From contig NC_026740.1 in assembly GCF_000210295.1 (NCBI RefSeq), forward strand, positions 999,691-1,063,690: DNA of 64,000 bases, written 5' to 3'. The notes below the pieces were generated by a model. The model was not told where the DNA came from and ran no database searches. It saw nothing but the letters and a program-made list of their open reading frames with translations. Shown here in pieces: positions 1 through 10,597 of the stretch (the first letter of the stretch is position 1; each line of letters starts with the position of its first letter). The stretch is from Trypanosoma brucei gambiense DAL972 (lineage: Eukaryota > Euglenozoa > Kinetoplastea > Trypanosomatida > Trypanosomatidae). A program made the position numbers and the translations under genes.

Positions 1-1114
1 TTCACCTCCGCATTGAAGTGGTAACAAAATCCCTGAGTAGTTGAGCAACTGCAAAAGAAATCAGACCCCTTTTGTACGAACGATACTTGAAGTTTGTGAT
101 ATGGACAGACAAGTGTGATGTTTAGGCAATCAGTATTACATCCGAGGGTTAGTCGTGAACACACATCAACACACACACACAAAAAAAAAAAAAATAGTGT
201 TATCCATGTTATTAACCAATGCAGCAGTAACGATCTCCGTAACTAAACCAGAAGCCCTCAACCCAGGCCCACAGTTAGGGCCAAACCGCTGCAATGAAGG
301 CACGGATAGAAGCAGATAACACCGTGACTTCAACAAACATACACACACGCTTACATGACTATGAAAAATATTAACCACATACTTATATATATATATGTAT
401 ACGGATGCGTTTGATCATTTTCGCACCCAAACGTGAGTCACCTCCCTTCGCTTCTGCAGTTGTCATCGGTGATGTTTTTCCGATAGATTTGCCTCTCTAG
501 CGGTGCTCAGAGGAAACGTATAAATGGACTTTCCTCATAAGAGGGAGCGTGTGAGAGCTCATCTTCCAGGAAGGCACACCAGCGTAATTTGTGCCGGGTG
601 ATAACTTCATTTCCGTGTAGCCTTGCGTATTCCCTTTTGGCAACCAACGCTTCCAAAGATGCCAGCAGTATCCTCGTGTGATTTAAGCAGCTGAATGTGC
701 GTTTGAAGTGAACACAACCAGCTACCTTTTCAAATAACCTCGCGACCACGCAGATTCAGTTGGATCGGGGGAGGAGGGTGGGGGAATCAAATGTGGAGGT
801 GATGAGAACAATAATTTTTAGAGTTAAAAATTCAACGATAACGCGGTGAGACACGTGCAAACGGGTATATGAATGCACACATGCACAAATGTACATATCC
901 ATATGTGTGTATACCTACAGTTCTGAAGGTGAGGTATTTTAAAGCTTTCACATTCATCACACTCAGTATTGCTGGAAAGGTAATCATCTTCCTATTGCGG
1001 TGTAGTAGTAGAATCACTTAAATGAATAGCGACGTGGGGAAGGCTACCACACATTGGTCACCTGCACCACCTCCTGCTCAGCAGAGGGAAAGTGAGATTT
1101 TAAAAAAAATGCAC
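1..1114. other. Gene-free interval at left edge
   Basis: No ATG-initiated frame with protein-like composition is visible here. The interval lies downstream of the SPF45-like gene on the minus strand, so it should hold that gene's 3' UTR and the start of the next intergenic region. It contains an A-tract at about 181-194, a short (AC)n next to it and a TA-rich stretch near 386-402. Confidence 0.6.
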
Positions 1115-2170
1115 TTAGGTTCCACATAAAGGCTCACCATCAGATGGGCCAAGGGTTCCTGCATCAAACAGTATCGTGGGGAAAAAGCAAACACTCCAAT
1201 TAACACAGTTCTGCTGTAGTGCATCAATGGCCTTAAAGGCACCCGCAACCGTGTCAAATCGCACGAGCACGCGGACCAGCTCTCGCGCAAAGCGCAACTC
1301 CACTTCAACGGGCGTTGATGCGCACTGTTCCAGTCGTGCACGGACGGCTGTGCGTTGCTCCTCCGTTAGCAAAGCGGGCCGCACAGAGCGCACAATACCA
1401 TACCGTGCGCACTGGCCCTGTACATTCTCAAGAAACGCCAAACCAGCTGCCCTTAAGCTGCCAACTGCACCACCTTCGTTATCCCCCCCTGCGGTGGCAT
1501 CCTCCTCAAATAAATCGGGAGGCGGGCCGTCGCGAATAAAACGGATGAGGATAGTTGAACTGGGTTTCCCGGAAGGAGCCTTGCGACCGTCCTGAGCGTT
1601 TGTATCCTCCTTCACCATGTAGCCTCCAGCAGCCAACGTCGACCGCTGAAACACAAGAGGAGCGCTGCTACCGGCAAGCGATGAGGGTGGCAAGCCCATT
1701 GATGACATTCCGGATGAAACATCGGCATCTCCATTGCTACCGCTCGCGGCGTCGCCGCTGGAGGAAGACGAGGTGGCCATTTTCATGAACTTCTCCAATT
1801 TTGATCCTATGCGACCTTTGCGATCCATCCCCGTGGCCACTTTCACCTTGTGTGCCGCCTCGAGTTCGTCACGTTCCAGTCGGATGGCTGTTGTGATACC
1901 GAGTGCTGCGCTCTGCCGTACACGCCGTTGGTGCAACTCCTCTACGCTGAGGTGAAGTGGCAGTACTTCACTACTGCCTGGAAAAGACGTGTCTGTCGGT
2001 GTTGGCGAGGGCGGCTGCACCATTCCAGGGAAGTCAAAGGGCGAAGGAGTTGCCAAGATTGATTCCATCGATGTGCGTGAAAGCTTTTCATTTTCTTCTA
2101 CCTCACGCGCACGCTTCCACTGTACTATTTTAACGTCTCGGTAATTGTTAGGTACCGCGGGGTCGTACAT
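1115..2170 (-). CDS. SPF45/RBM17-like splicing factor with C-terminal UHM
   Basis: The protein has 351 residues and is probably a nuclear pre-mRNA splicing factor. Its N-terminus (MYDPAVPNNYRDVKIVQWKR) resembles the YDPxxPNDYEKV segment of human SPF45. Its C-terminus (about residues 205-338) reads as an RRM-like U2AF-homology motif: the segment VEVELRFARELVRVLVRF, then an AFKAIDAL helix and a final strand ending FFPTILFDAG, in the same order as the SPF45 UHM. The middle is Ser/Gly/Pro-rich. I see no G-patch, which animal and plant SPF45 proteins have, and the RxF peptide-binding loop of canonical UHMs is replaced by NCVNW. The open frame extends 23 codons further upstream, but that extension starts at GTG, so the ATG at 2170 is the start. 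In family members the UHM binds ULM peptides of SF1, U2AF65 and SF3B1; binding here is inferred. The assignment rests on similarity by eye. Confidence 0.6.
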   Translation of the reverse strand: MYDPAVPNNYRDVKIVQWKRAREVEENEKLSRTSMESILATPSPFDFPGMVQPPSPTPTDTSFPGSSEVLPLHLSVEELHQRRVRQSAALGITTAIRLERDELEAAHKVKVATGMDRKGRIGSKLEKFMKMATSSSSSGDAASGSNGDADVSSGMSSMGLPPSSLAGSSAPLVFQRSTLAAGGYMVKEDTNAQDGRKAPSGKPSSTILIRFIRDGPPPDLFEEDATAGGDNEGGAVGSLRAAGLAFLENVQGQCARYGIVRSVRPALLTEEQRTAVRARLEQCASTPVEVELRFARELVRVLVRFDTVAGAFKAIDALQQNCVNWSVCFFPTILFDAGTLGPSDGEPLCGT

Positions 2171-2220
2171 CGTTCCCGTCTTCGTATATATATATATATA
2201 TCTTATTTTTCGTTCACTCA

Positions 2221-2242
2221 CCCTCACCCTCACCCTCACCCC
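2221..2242 (-). promoter_or_regulatory. (GGGTGA)n G-quadruplex motif upstream of SPF45-like ATG
   Basis: On the minus strand, which is the sense strand of the gene, four G-runs (positions 2242-2239, 2235-2233, 2229-2227, 2223-2221) are separated by exact 3-nt TGA loops. This is a textbook intramolecular G-quadruplex pattern. It lies about 50 nt 5' of the ATG at 2170. A pyrimidine-rich tract ending in AG around 2314-2313 would make it part of the mature 5' UTR. Folding and any effect on translation are inferred. Confidence 0.55.
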
Positions 2243-3612
2243 TCTTTCTTTCTCTTTCCCCCCACAACCTCCGACGATAGCTTCCTATTTTTTTTTTCCT
2301 CTCAACGTGCTGCTGTGGTCACACGAAGCCAGATGAAGTAGTGGAATCAACGGGAAACAACAACAGAATAAAGTGGTCGAAAGAATCATATGTATTTACA
2401 TTAGATGAATTCTCCTTGCCACGCGAGCCGCGCACCCTCCTTTCTTCCTCCCTGTCTATTTCCGTTTCAAAATGTTAGGCTGCTGTGAGAGGCACAATTC
2501 CACAGTCTGTTATAATCCCCCCTTTTCTCTGAGGGACAAAACATACAAAAGGATGACATTGGGATAAGGCACTTTCCCCACCTAAAAAAGGTGCACGCCC
2601 CTTCCCTGTTCATTCTGTAGCGTCCCTCCACACATGTATGGGACACGATACGTATGTATATATAAATATATAAATAATTATAAAGAAGGTGGAGGAGAAG
2701 GGGAAAAAAAAGGGAAAAAGAGGATTTTCTCCAGCTTGACGCTACAAGTGAAAAAACGGGCTCCTCCATCCCTTTTCTTCTCCCTTATATTTGGACCTTT
2801 CAGTGGGCATTACATCGATGAACGGTAGCATTCACGCTCCATCATCATAGGAAGCTTTTCACTCTTTACAGGAACAAAGGCAGCTTCATTTCCGTGTGTC
2901 ATCATCCCTTAAGCACTTCAGGTCGCGGTTATCGTTGGAAAACATTAATTCGCATTTGAAGGAGGGAATAATGAAATAATTAACAAAGGAAAGAAAGGGA
3001 AGAAAAGAGAAGAAGAAGAGTGAAGAGGGTGCAAAACTGCTCATGGTATTCTGCACAACAGATGCCGCACTCGGGTGATCAGTCATTTGAGCAGTCACAA
3101 GTGACCAAGTGAGAACGAGCTCATGAAAAGAAGTGAGAGAGGTATAATAAAATGAAAAAAATGAAAAAAAAAAGAAAAAAAAGAGACAAACACAAACATA
3201 CAGACAAAGTCGAATACCGAGAGAAAAGGAAAGAAATGGTCGTCGTCGTTGTTGTTAATATATATATATACCTTTTTTTCTGCACAGGGTGGTAAGGACG
3301 TTTAAATAATGAAAAAGAAAACACAAAAAAAAATTACAATAAAAAAATGGGATGGGAAGTAAGGCACATAATGAACAACCGGAGTTATCACCTCTAAGAA
3401 TAGATCAATAAACCGAAGTTTTCTTAAGAAAAAAAAAGAAAATAGGAAAAAGGAAAAAGGAAAAAAAGTACGCATGAGGTTTCCTAGCCCTCCACCTTAG
3501 CAGTCATCCACAACAATACAAATACCCGGAAGAGACTATAAAGCAAAATTAAAGAAAAAAAACTACAAAACAAAGAAAACAAAAGGTGCGACAACCGCCG
3601 AGTAGATGGGTA

Positions 3613-3692
3613 CATATGTATATGTATATGTATATATGTATATATGTATATATGTATATATGTATATATGTATATATGTATATATGTATATG
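3613..3692. repeat. TATATATG microsatellite
   Basis: This is a tandem run with a period of about 8 bp (TATATATG), slightly irregular at its left end. A second TA-rich run lies at 3818-3875. Both sit in the kinase gene's downstream region. Confidence 0.85.
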
Positions 3693-3829
3693 AGTGGATG
3701 ATTGGATGGTTTTGTGTATGGAAAGGAAATGTCTGCTGCATGAGATGGTTTTGTCTTCTCTTCGCTTTCTCATAATCAAATGCACTCATGCGATCACCCG
3801 TTCATCCATGCACACATGTATATATATAC

Positions 3830-3874
<45 letters not shown>

Positions 3875-4140
3875 CGTTGATCCATCTAAACAACTGACTT
3901 TTACCCCCAAACCGCGTGGATGACCCCGTACGTTTCCTCAGAGGCACTTCCAGCTGGTAGTAATAATATTACAACCACTCGCACCACCAACATCACCCAC
4001 TTTGATTTTAAGTGCCCTCTTTTCTTACTTTTAAAAAAAAAACGCAAGAGAGGAGCATTTCAGGACTTAATTACTTCCCTTTTTTGATACTGCTTCAGCC
4101 TCTTCTGCCTTTTCTTTTCCTTTCCCTTTTTTTTCCACCC

Positions 4141-6054
4141 TCAAATATTGGGGAAAGAAACACCCAACACACTTCCTCCCGCACTTCGCCTTTCCTCGCG
4201 TGCGCTATCGCGGTCTCGCTCCTTTTGACAACTGTTGCTAAGGCCACCGTGGCTTTCACTGTGCCGTTTCTCACCACGCCACTCACGCGGTGTCCTGTTT
4301 GATTTTGTGCTACTTTTCCTTGTGCTATTCCCTCCCTTGCTTTCAGAAAGCGAAGATGTCTCTTCTGTACAGAAACTGAAGTGGCTGAACTTTGGTGTTC
4401 GGACGATGTCGTTAAACGCACCGAAAGGTGGTTCAAACACTCCCCCACCGCTGCTACGATCCCGCTGAAGGCTGGGAGCACATGGTGGAAGGGCAGTTGA
4501 GCAGGAAAGCTCCGTGTCTTCAGGTGGGTTTTGAATCCATGGGTCCTCCAACAGTTCCAAAGCAGTCGATCGTTTCTCTGGGTCTCTTTGCAGACAGCGC
4601 ATAAGGAAATCAAGGGTTTTACTTGAGAAGTTGTTTCCTTTTGGGATCATCGAAGACACCAACTCTCCCTTATGCTCCGCGACGCACAACATGGTGCTGT
4701 ATTGATTTTTCATATGCGAAAAGGGGGCACTGCCAGTTAGCATTTCAATAACACAACAGCCAACGGACCAAATGTCGCTTGACAGTCCCACCGGATCACC
4801 GACTATCGCTTCGGGAGCCATAAAATACGCCGTTCCCGCTGGTGTTGGGGGAACCCCGTTATGTTGCGGAGGTTGATTTTCAACCAAACTCTTTGCGGTA
4901 CCGAAGTCGGAAATCTTCAGAGTTCCATTCGGATCCACCAGCAGGTTGTCCCCCTTGAGGTCGCGATGTATAATATTTTTGCTATGCAAATACGCCAGTC
5001 CCTCCAACATTTGACGAGTGAATCGAGATGCCTGCTTCTCTTGAAACGGTCCGAATGTGCGAAGAACGCTGCTAATGCTGCCACCCGACACGTACTCGAG
5101 ATATATCCGTAGACAATTGTCAGCCCACTCGCCGCCCAGAAACTTGACGATATGGGGATGATCTAGCAGCTTCAAAGTGGTAAGCTCCCTCCTCACTGTA
5201 TCCAGCAGTTGGCTGTCAGCGTTACTAGTGAACGCAATTTCCTTTACGGCGATAATCTGGTTTGTGTCCCGATTCATGGCTTGGAATACGACGCCAAAGC
5301 TTCCTTTGCCAATAAGTGCCTTATGGGCGAGGCTAACCCGCAGGGGTGTGCCGTCTCCCACGTCATTTGGTAGAGTAACACAACTTGGACTGATATTACC
5401 AATGGATTGTGTCCCCACCTTGCTACTTTCGTTGCTACTACACTTCCTTCCACTTCCCATAAGTATCCGCTTTTGTATCTCTCTGCCGCTGCTGCTCCTA
5501 CTGCTGGGGGTACACTTCTCACTTGCACTAAGCAAACTAAACGGAGTATTGGGTGTCAAGGGCACCAAGTCTCCTGATACGAGGTGTGGCCTCGGGGGTT
5601 TTGCTCTTACAGACGGTGACGGTGAGAAGGCAGAAAGCAGCAGGTTTGAGGGAATGGGAGGTCCCCCTTCCTCACCATTTACTACTATGTTGCCTCCTTC
5701 TACATTTCCCTGTGAAAGCGTTTTGGATGAGCCATGGACAGAAGATACCTTCCGGCTGGCCGGCACTCTCACGGTAACGTTATTTGTGCTCCTGCTGCTT
5801 GCAGGAGGTGTGCTGCCTTCACGCACTGTCGGGGGATCGGTTGACAAGACCTCCAATACGCAAGTGCTGAATCCGCGTCCTGGCGGGTTCGGGGGGGAAC
5901 TGACGCAATTCTGTGGTGTAGATAGCACCCCATTGTTACTTGTGTTCATAGACTCACTGTTAGAGACGGAAAGTGAGTCACGACTCCCACGTCCCGAGGT
6001 CCCGACAACGCGCTTCTCAAAAGATAGTTTTGTTTTGCCACTCGAATTGGACAT
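4141..6054 (-). CDS. STE11/MEKK-type serine/threonine protein kinase
   Basis: This 637-residue kinase has a long Ser/Pro-rich N-terminal region (1-240), a catalytic domain at about 243-507 and a Ser/Arg-rich tail. All catalytic motifs are present: glycine loop GKGSFGVV (249-256), VAK-type lysine K271, helix-C glutamate E290, catalytic loop HRDLKGDN (363-370), DFG (383-385) and APE (413-415). The HRDLKGDN form with FxGxxxxxxxLxIxLEYVxGGS marks the MAPKKK (STE11) group, so it probably acts at the top of a MAP-kinase cascade. Substrates cannot be read from sequence. The start is an ATG at 6054, just 19 nt downstream of a good trans-splice acceptor. No regulatory domain is recognisable outside the kinase domain, and the N-terminal region with many SP/TP sites is a likely phosphorylation target. 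Confidence 0.92.
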   Translation of the reverse strand: MSNSSGKTKLSFEKRVVGTSGRGSRDSLSVSNSESMNTSNNGVLSTPQNCVSSPPNPPGRGFSTCVLEVLSTDPPTVREGSTPPASSRSTNNVTVRVPASRKVSSVHGSSKTLSQGNVEGGNIVVNGEEGGPPIPSNLLLSAFSPSPSVRAKPPRPHLVSGDLVPLTPNTPFSLLSASEKCTPSSRSSSGREIQKRILMGSGRKCSSNESSKVGTQSIGNISPSCVTLPNDVGDGTPLRVSLAHKALIGKGSFGVVFQAMNRDTNQIIAVKEIAFTSNADSQLLDTVRRELTTLKLLDHPHIVKFLGGEWADNCLRIYLEYVSGGSISSVLRTFGPFQEKQASRFTRQMLEGLAYLHSKNIIHRDLKGDNLLVDPNGTLKISDFGTAKSLVENQPPQHNGVPPTPAGTAYFMAPEAIVGDPVGLSSDIWSVGCCVIEMLTGSAPFSHMKNQYSTMLCVAEHKGELVSSMIPKGNNFSSKTLDFLMRCLQRDPEKRSTALELLEDPWIQNPPEDTELSCSTALPPCAPSLQRDRSSGGGVFEPPFGAFNDIVRTPKFSHFSFCTEETSSLSESKGGNSTRKSSTKSNRTPREWRGEKRHSESHGGLSNSCQKERDRDSAREERRSAGGSVLGVSFPNI

Positions 6055-6073
6055 TTTTGGTCGTCGTTAGTTG

Positions 6074-6120
6074 CTTGTGCGCACAAAACCAAAGGAAACA
6101 AACAAAAAGAGTGAAATAAC
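6074..6120 (-). promoter_or_regulatory. Polypyrimidine tract and candidate spliced-leader acceptor of the kinase gene
   Basis: Read on the minus strand, a pyrimidine-rich run (about 6120-6080) ends in the first AG at 6075-6074, followed by 19 nt and then the ATG at 6054. This is the standard arrangement for trypanosome trans-splicing. The exact acceptor is inferred. Confidence 0.5.
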
Positions 6121-6350
6121 TTTCCTTCCTTCACCCTTCTTTCCCCTGTACTAATGTTAACGATGACTATCAGTTTCCTTCAGCTCTTTTTTCTTCGTTT
6201 TCGTTAATGTGCCCGCTATTTGTTCGTTTTGCCCCAACTTCACCCTTTTGCCTCTCGCTTCCCTGAACAGTTAAATGATGCGACTACCAAATGAATTTCA
6301 CTCTTCCGTTCCTAGGCGATTCCACAAGAGGGTGAACGGGTTTTGCGTTT

Positions 6351-6418
6351 GTATATATATATATATATATATAAGTATATATATATATATAAGTATATAT
6401 ATATATATATAAGTATAA
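6351..6418. repeat. Interrupted (TA)n array
   Basis: TA dinucleotide blocks are separated by AAG at regular intervals, giving a higher-order period of about 20 bp with three blocks. Confidence 0.85.
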
Positions 6419-8647
6419 GAAACAATGGTAAAATACGACTGAGGCTCCGCGTTTCTCTACGGCGTTTGGCACAGTTGCGCTAATTTTTGAAACGGAAATA
6501 TATAATGTTCCGTTGCAACAAAGCAACGCGCTCCCTCCCTTTGATGACGCTCAATAAGCCAATAATGATGGCTAATTACGGCAGCTGTGGTAATGATGAT
6601 ATAATGATGACAGTAGTAATAATGATACCAAAAAAGAAAAAAATTACTATGAGCAGAATCCACACGCGCTTGAAATTTCTCCCGTTTTCAACTTCTCCTG
6701 GTACCTTTGTCCAACTCTTGCTCTTTATTCTTCTTTTTCTTTCTAATATATATATGTATATATCCCTCCCTTTTATATTCCTTTCCTTCTTTCTCTCTTG
6801 TACTGTTTTGTTTCTCCCACCACCACCAGCACCACGTCTCTTCCCTTATATCCCAACTACTTTCCTTTGCTTCCTCAAGCGCAGGATCAAAATATGAAAG
6901 TTACACAAAAGTGGTAACAACAGCAGCAGCAGTAATATATATTTATATGTTATTGTAGCTGAAGATGTTGTTACTTCTTAACGCGGCACACACTCTTTTT
7001 TTTTTTACTCCTCTCTCTCTGACTTTTATTTATTTTCCTTCTTCTTCCCTCGTACTAAATGAATAAATATTCCTCTCTCGAGTATCCTCCCACACTCTTG
7101 CTTCCTTTCCTTCGTGGCACCGCAGGTGTTCCAAAATCGGTTCGCGGATGATTTTTTGCTTATTTGCTTTGATGAGTGTGTTGATGCGCCCAATCAAAAC
7201 CTACAAAATATCATATATTGCAATACAAATATAAATATTTAGCAGAGGGACCCGGTGAGGCAACAGGCCAAAGTTCCTCTTCCTTTCCTTTGCACCACCG
7301 CGGCACTAATTTTTTCTTTTATTTTCCTTCTTTCGTTATTTATTGATCTCTCCTCTGCAAGCGCGCGGTTTGAAGGAAAACAAAAGGAAAAAAAACAAAA
7401 GTAATATCAACAACAACAACAAAAGCGCAACCAAAACAATACAAAAATCAAACGAGTTAATCTGAAGTAAACAAAAGAAGATGGAAACGGAGATTATAAA
7501 AACAACAGATAAAAATTAAATAAGTAAGTCAACTAAAGGAACAAGAACAAAGGTCGTAGAGAAAGAAAAATTCAACCTTACAAAAAAAAAAAAACAAGCA
7601 CAAACACACAAAAAATTAAAATAAAAAGGTCACAGAATCGAACTAAAATGCGAAAATTTAAAAAAAAAAAGAAACAAAAAACAAAACAAAAAAAGGGATA
7701 AGAGAAAGAAACGAGAGCGCGTGTAAGACTAACAAATGAAAACTCTGCACTCACCGCTTCAGCTACCTTTTAGGGGTATGGAGTGAAGCACTACACATCG
7801 TATGCACCAATTGTGGAAGTAATGGAAGAAGTGACAGAAAGGAAAGATGACGAGAGAAAAAGTCAAAGAGAAAAGAGAAGAGAAGAGAGGAGAAGTGAAT
7901 TGAAGTGAAATCGACAGGAGATTTATGAAGCATGGAGGAGAAGTTAGAGGCAAATTGCTTTATCAATCGTGTTCTTAATGTTGTTGGCATTGGAGATATG
8001 TCGTAAGAGGACATTACGAAATTAACCAAAAGAAAAAAAGAGTACAGATCGAAGCGTCACAAATTAGTAAAGGGTGTAACGGGAGAGCACAAACGATGGT
8101 TACAAGAATGAATTAAGCAAAGATAAAAAACGACGGACAAAAATGAACAAAAACATGTTAAGGATTACGTATATGTCTCTGTGTGCATATATATATTATA
8201 GTTGTTATCATTATTATCATCATTATTATCCATGAATGACGACGCATATACTCCATCTTAAATTATCGCGCACGCCCAGAAGCTGCAGCGCGGGGGAAAA
8301 CGAAAAAGAAAACGTCGGGAACCACTTTGACATTTGCAAGAAGGCAATGCAGCACCCAACACTTAATTACGAAAGCAGATGGTAAATATCGATAAAAAGG
8401 GTTGATGAAGGGCGTAACGAAGTGGTGATGAAAATACACCAGAAAAAAAAAATGTATATCTGAAAGAAAAAAAAACTTTGTAATCAAAAATAACAGCAGC
8501 AGGCCAAGTATCGAAGGGAAAGGAAACCAAGCTGACTGACAAACGCTACGTTCACAGCCATGTGATCACGCACATGTGAAGAAAAGCAAATCCAATAAAC
8601 ATAAGGTGGCATTCCTCTTTTCCCTCCGTGCCGTTCCACCCCATCCT

Positions 8648-10597
8648 TCAATACGGGAAGATATCTGAAAAGACGTCCTCAAACTTAGCTCCGTTCCACG
8701 GTTCCTTTTCACTTAACAGAGAAGGACGAGGCCCATGATGTGACACTCCCTTCTGCACCCCCGCACCAGCAACAACATCATCGATGGGCTTCGCTGCTGA
8801 TGGGCGACGCGGCAATGGTGACGTGACCAAATGGCCCACTGGACCCAACTTTGTGACAAAGTTTTTGCGTGGTTGGCCTCGCTTCTTGCTGCTGTTGCTG
8901 TTATGAACTGTGCTCACTGGCATTCCCGAAAGAGACGGACTGCGGCTGCAGCGTGTTGCCTTCACCTGACTTGAAGGACGGATCAGAGCAACGGAATGGT
9001 GATTACGTGGTGGCGACGATGGAGGGGACTGTGGATGTGACAAAGATGGGGTTTCGTTTCCACCTTCCCAGTGTTTGTCCGACTCTGCAGATTTCGGTTT
9101 TGCACCCAGTGGATAAGTCCTACGAGCTGGAGTGGCAACATCCGGTGGCAACCGAGGCCGCTTCTTCTCCGTCTCCGCAGCTCCTCGAGCACGCGGTACC
9201 ACCAACTTGGCGGGGTTTGTTAGCTGAAACCAACTTCTAGTTGCGTCAGCCTTTTCCTCGCGACGCAGAGGCGACACATCCCGCTGCAGTTTCTGCTTCT
9301 TCACCGCCTCCAAATCCAATTGCCGTTGGGTAACTGCCTCTTGGCGCGCCGCCTCCTCACCTTCCGCGAGTGCACGCCGCGTTAGCAATTCCTCTGCACA
9401 AAGTCCTTCACGGGCCTCTTTCTGTAGCAGTAACAAGCGCCGCGCAAAGAGACGTGCCTCGTGCGCTTTGCGCGCCCTTGACACCTCCCCTTCAAGTTGT
9501 GACCACTCCTTGTGAATGTCCGCCGCGCGGGACCGCTGCCGACAGTAAAGAAGCCGCAAGGCACCGCACAGAAGCCGGAGTGATGCGTTGCGGCGCTGAA
9601 AGATGGCCTCTGAAGTGCGTGCCACCTCAAGCTCTTCTGCGGAAAGGGCCCTTCCACTTTCTGTTTGTGCAGTTTCCTCTTTCAAGCGGTCCCGCTGGCA
9701 CCGCAAACCTCCCACCCATGTGTTCATCATTTCTGAAACAACCTCCGTTTGTGCTTCAGCAGCCGAAACAACCGTATGTAAGAGTCCACACCGCCACGAC
9801 ACGAACCTGAAGTAAACCTCCGCACGCTGGTGCTTTACTGCCTGGGTGTCGGCCGCTGTAAGTGCACCCTGTAGCGCCATACGACATATATCGTTGCGTG
9901 CTTCAGCTTCTGAAGACTCCACTCGAGCTGCTGCCAGCTCACTTTCCCTCACCAACTGCTGCAACTCGAGTCTCTGGGCGACGCCGCGCAACCTGTCACT
10001 CTCAGCAAGTGTTGCAACGGAGTGCTGCTCATATTCTTCCCTCAGCCCCGCAGTCAACTGTCTTTCTTGCTTATACGCATCGTCCAAACGCACCGTCTCC
10101 GCGCTATGCTCCACCAGACGCTGCGCTACTCGTGAATGCACTTCACCAACCCGACGTAACACAATGACCAGTTGGTTCACACGCTCCAGATTCTTCACAA
10201 CATCACCCAGTTGCTCACGAAAGACTTGGCGCTCTTGCAAGGCATGCAACACCAGTGCCACTCGAGCTGGGTATCCCGCCCACGCGATTTCACATCCCTC
10301 CAGAGTCTCCCGTAGTCGCGCGGTTTTCTTCTGTTCATCTTTAATGAAAACCGCGAGCGCGCCAAACTTTACGTTACCCTGCTGCAACTGTTGCCGTAGT
10401 CGTGAATTCTCTTGCTTCAGTTCACTCAAATCTTGCGTTCTGCGTTCCACGTCCGTAATGACTTCCTTGAGACCAAAGAAAAGTGACCGCTTCGTGCGCT
10501 CCATTTCCATGAGCCGCGCCTCCAGCCGCTCATAATTGCTGGCTTGCACCACCTTCTGTTGTAGCAGCGCATCGGCACAGCCCTCCAGTGTCGACAT
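8648..10597 (-). CDS. Coiled-coil protein, conserved hypothetical
   Basis: The gene encodes 649 residues from an ATG at 10597. Residues of about 20-450 are highly charged and rich in Leu, Glu, Gln, Arg and Ala with heptad-like spacing (for example LSELKQENSRLRQQLQQGN near residues 57-75), so the protein is mostly a long coiled coil. From about residue 450 onward it becomes basic, Pro/Ser-rich and probably disordered. It has no signal peptide, membrane segment or enzymatic motif. Proteins of this kind in trypanosomes are often cytoskeletal, basal-body or flagellar, but nothing specific in the sequence shows this. I do not recognise the family. The open frame itself is well supported by its length and composition. 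Confidence 0.85.
   Translation of the reverse strand: MSTLEGCADALLQQKVVQASNYERLEARLMEMERTKRSLFFGLKEVITDVERRTQDLSELKQENSRLRQQLQQGNVKFGALAVFIKDEQKKTARLRETLEGCEIAWAGYPARVALVLHALQERQVFREQLGDVVKNLERVNQLVIVLRRVGEVHSRVAQRLVEHSAETVRLDDAYKQERQLTAGLREEYEQHSVATLAESDRLRGVAQRLELQQLVRESELAAARVESSEAEARNDICRMALQGALTAADTQAVKHQRAEVYFRFVSWRCGLLHTVVSAAEAQTEVVSEMMNTWVGGLRCQRDRLKEETAQTESGRALSAEELEVARTSEAIFQRRNASLRLLCGALRLLYCRQRSRAADIHKEWSQLEGEVSRARKAHEARLFARRLLLLQKEAREGLCAEELLTRRALAEGEEAARQEAVTQRQLDLEAVKKQKLQRDVSPLRREEKADATRSWFQLTNPAKLVVPRARGAAETEKKRPRLPPDVATPARRTYPLGAKPKSAESDKHWEGGNETPSLSHPQSPPSSPPRNHHSVALIRPSSQVKATRCSRSPSLSGMPVSTVHNSNSSKKRGQPRKNFVTKLGPVGHLVTSPLPRRPSAAKPIDDVVAGAGVQKGVSHHGPRPSLLSEKEPWNGAKFEDVFSDIFPY

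Larger units (their letters stand above)
2171..4140. other. Intergenic interval, low complexity
   Basis: This holds the 5' leader of the SPF45-like gene (right of 2170) and the 3' UTR of the kinase gene (left of 4141). It contains (CCCTCA)n near 2217-2242, TA-rich microsatellites at 3613-3692 and 3818-3875, and many A/G-rich runs. I see no convincing coding frame. Confidence 0.6.
6055..8647. other. 2.6-kb gene-free interval
   Basis: Only low-complexity sequence is visible: a (TA)n array at 6351-6418 with AAG interruptions, ATG/ATA triplet runs near 6590-6630, A-rich stretches at 7380-7740 and GATTAT-like runs near 8205-8230. It should contain the long 3' UTR of the coiled-coil gene at 8648 and the kinase promoter-proximal leader. 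Short open frames here are Phe/Ser/Leu-rich readings of pyrimidine runs. Confidence 0.6.

Noticed and set aside
507..749. An 80-codon minus-strand frame with fairly protein-like composition
   Set aside because: It begins at GTG, is bounded upstream by a stop within three codons and contains no ATG, so it cannot be translated from a spliced-leader mRNA without an unseen exon.
2217..2242. Telomere-like CCCTCA repeats
   Set aside because: The trypanosome telomere unit is CCCTAA. Only about four copies of a different unit are present, far inside a gene cluster, so I treat it as a local G-quadruplex motif instead.
5177..6070. A 297-codon plus-strand frame over the kinase gene
   Set aside because: It is antisense to the Ser/Pro-rich coding region of a clear kinase; composition and strand disagree with the transcription unit.
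9846..10535. A 229-codon plus-strand frame over the coiled-coil gene
   Set aside because: It is an antisense shadow, rich in Ser/Arg/Cys as expected from the complement of Glu/Gln/Arg codons.
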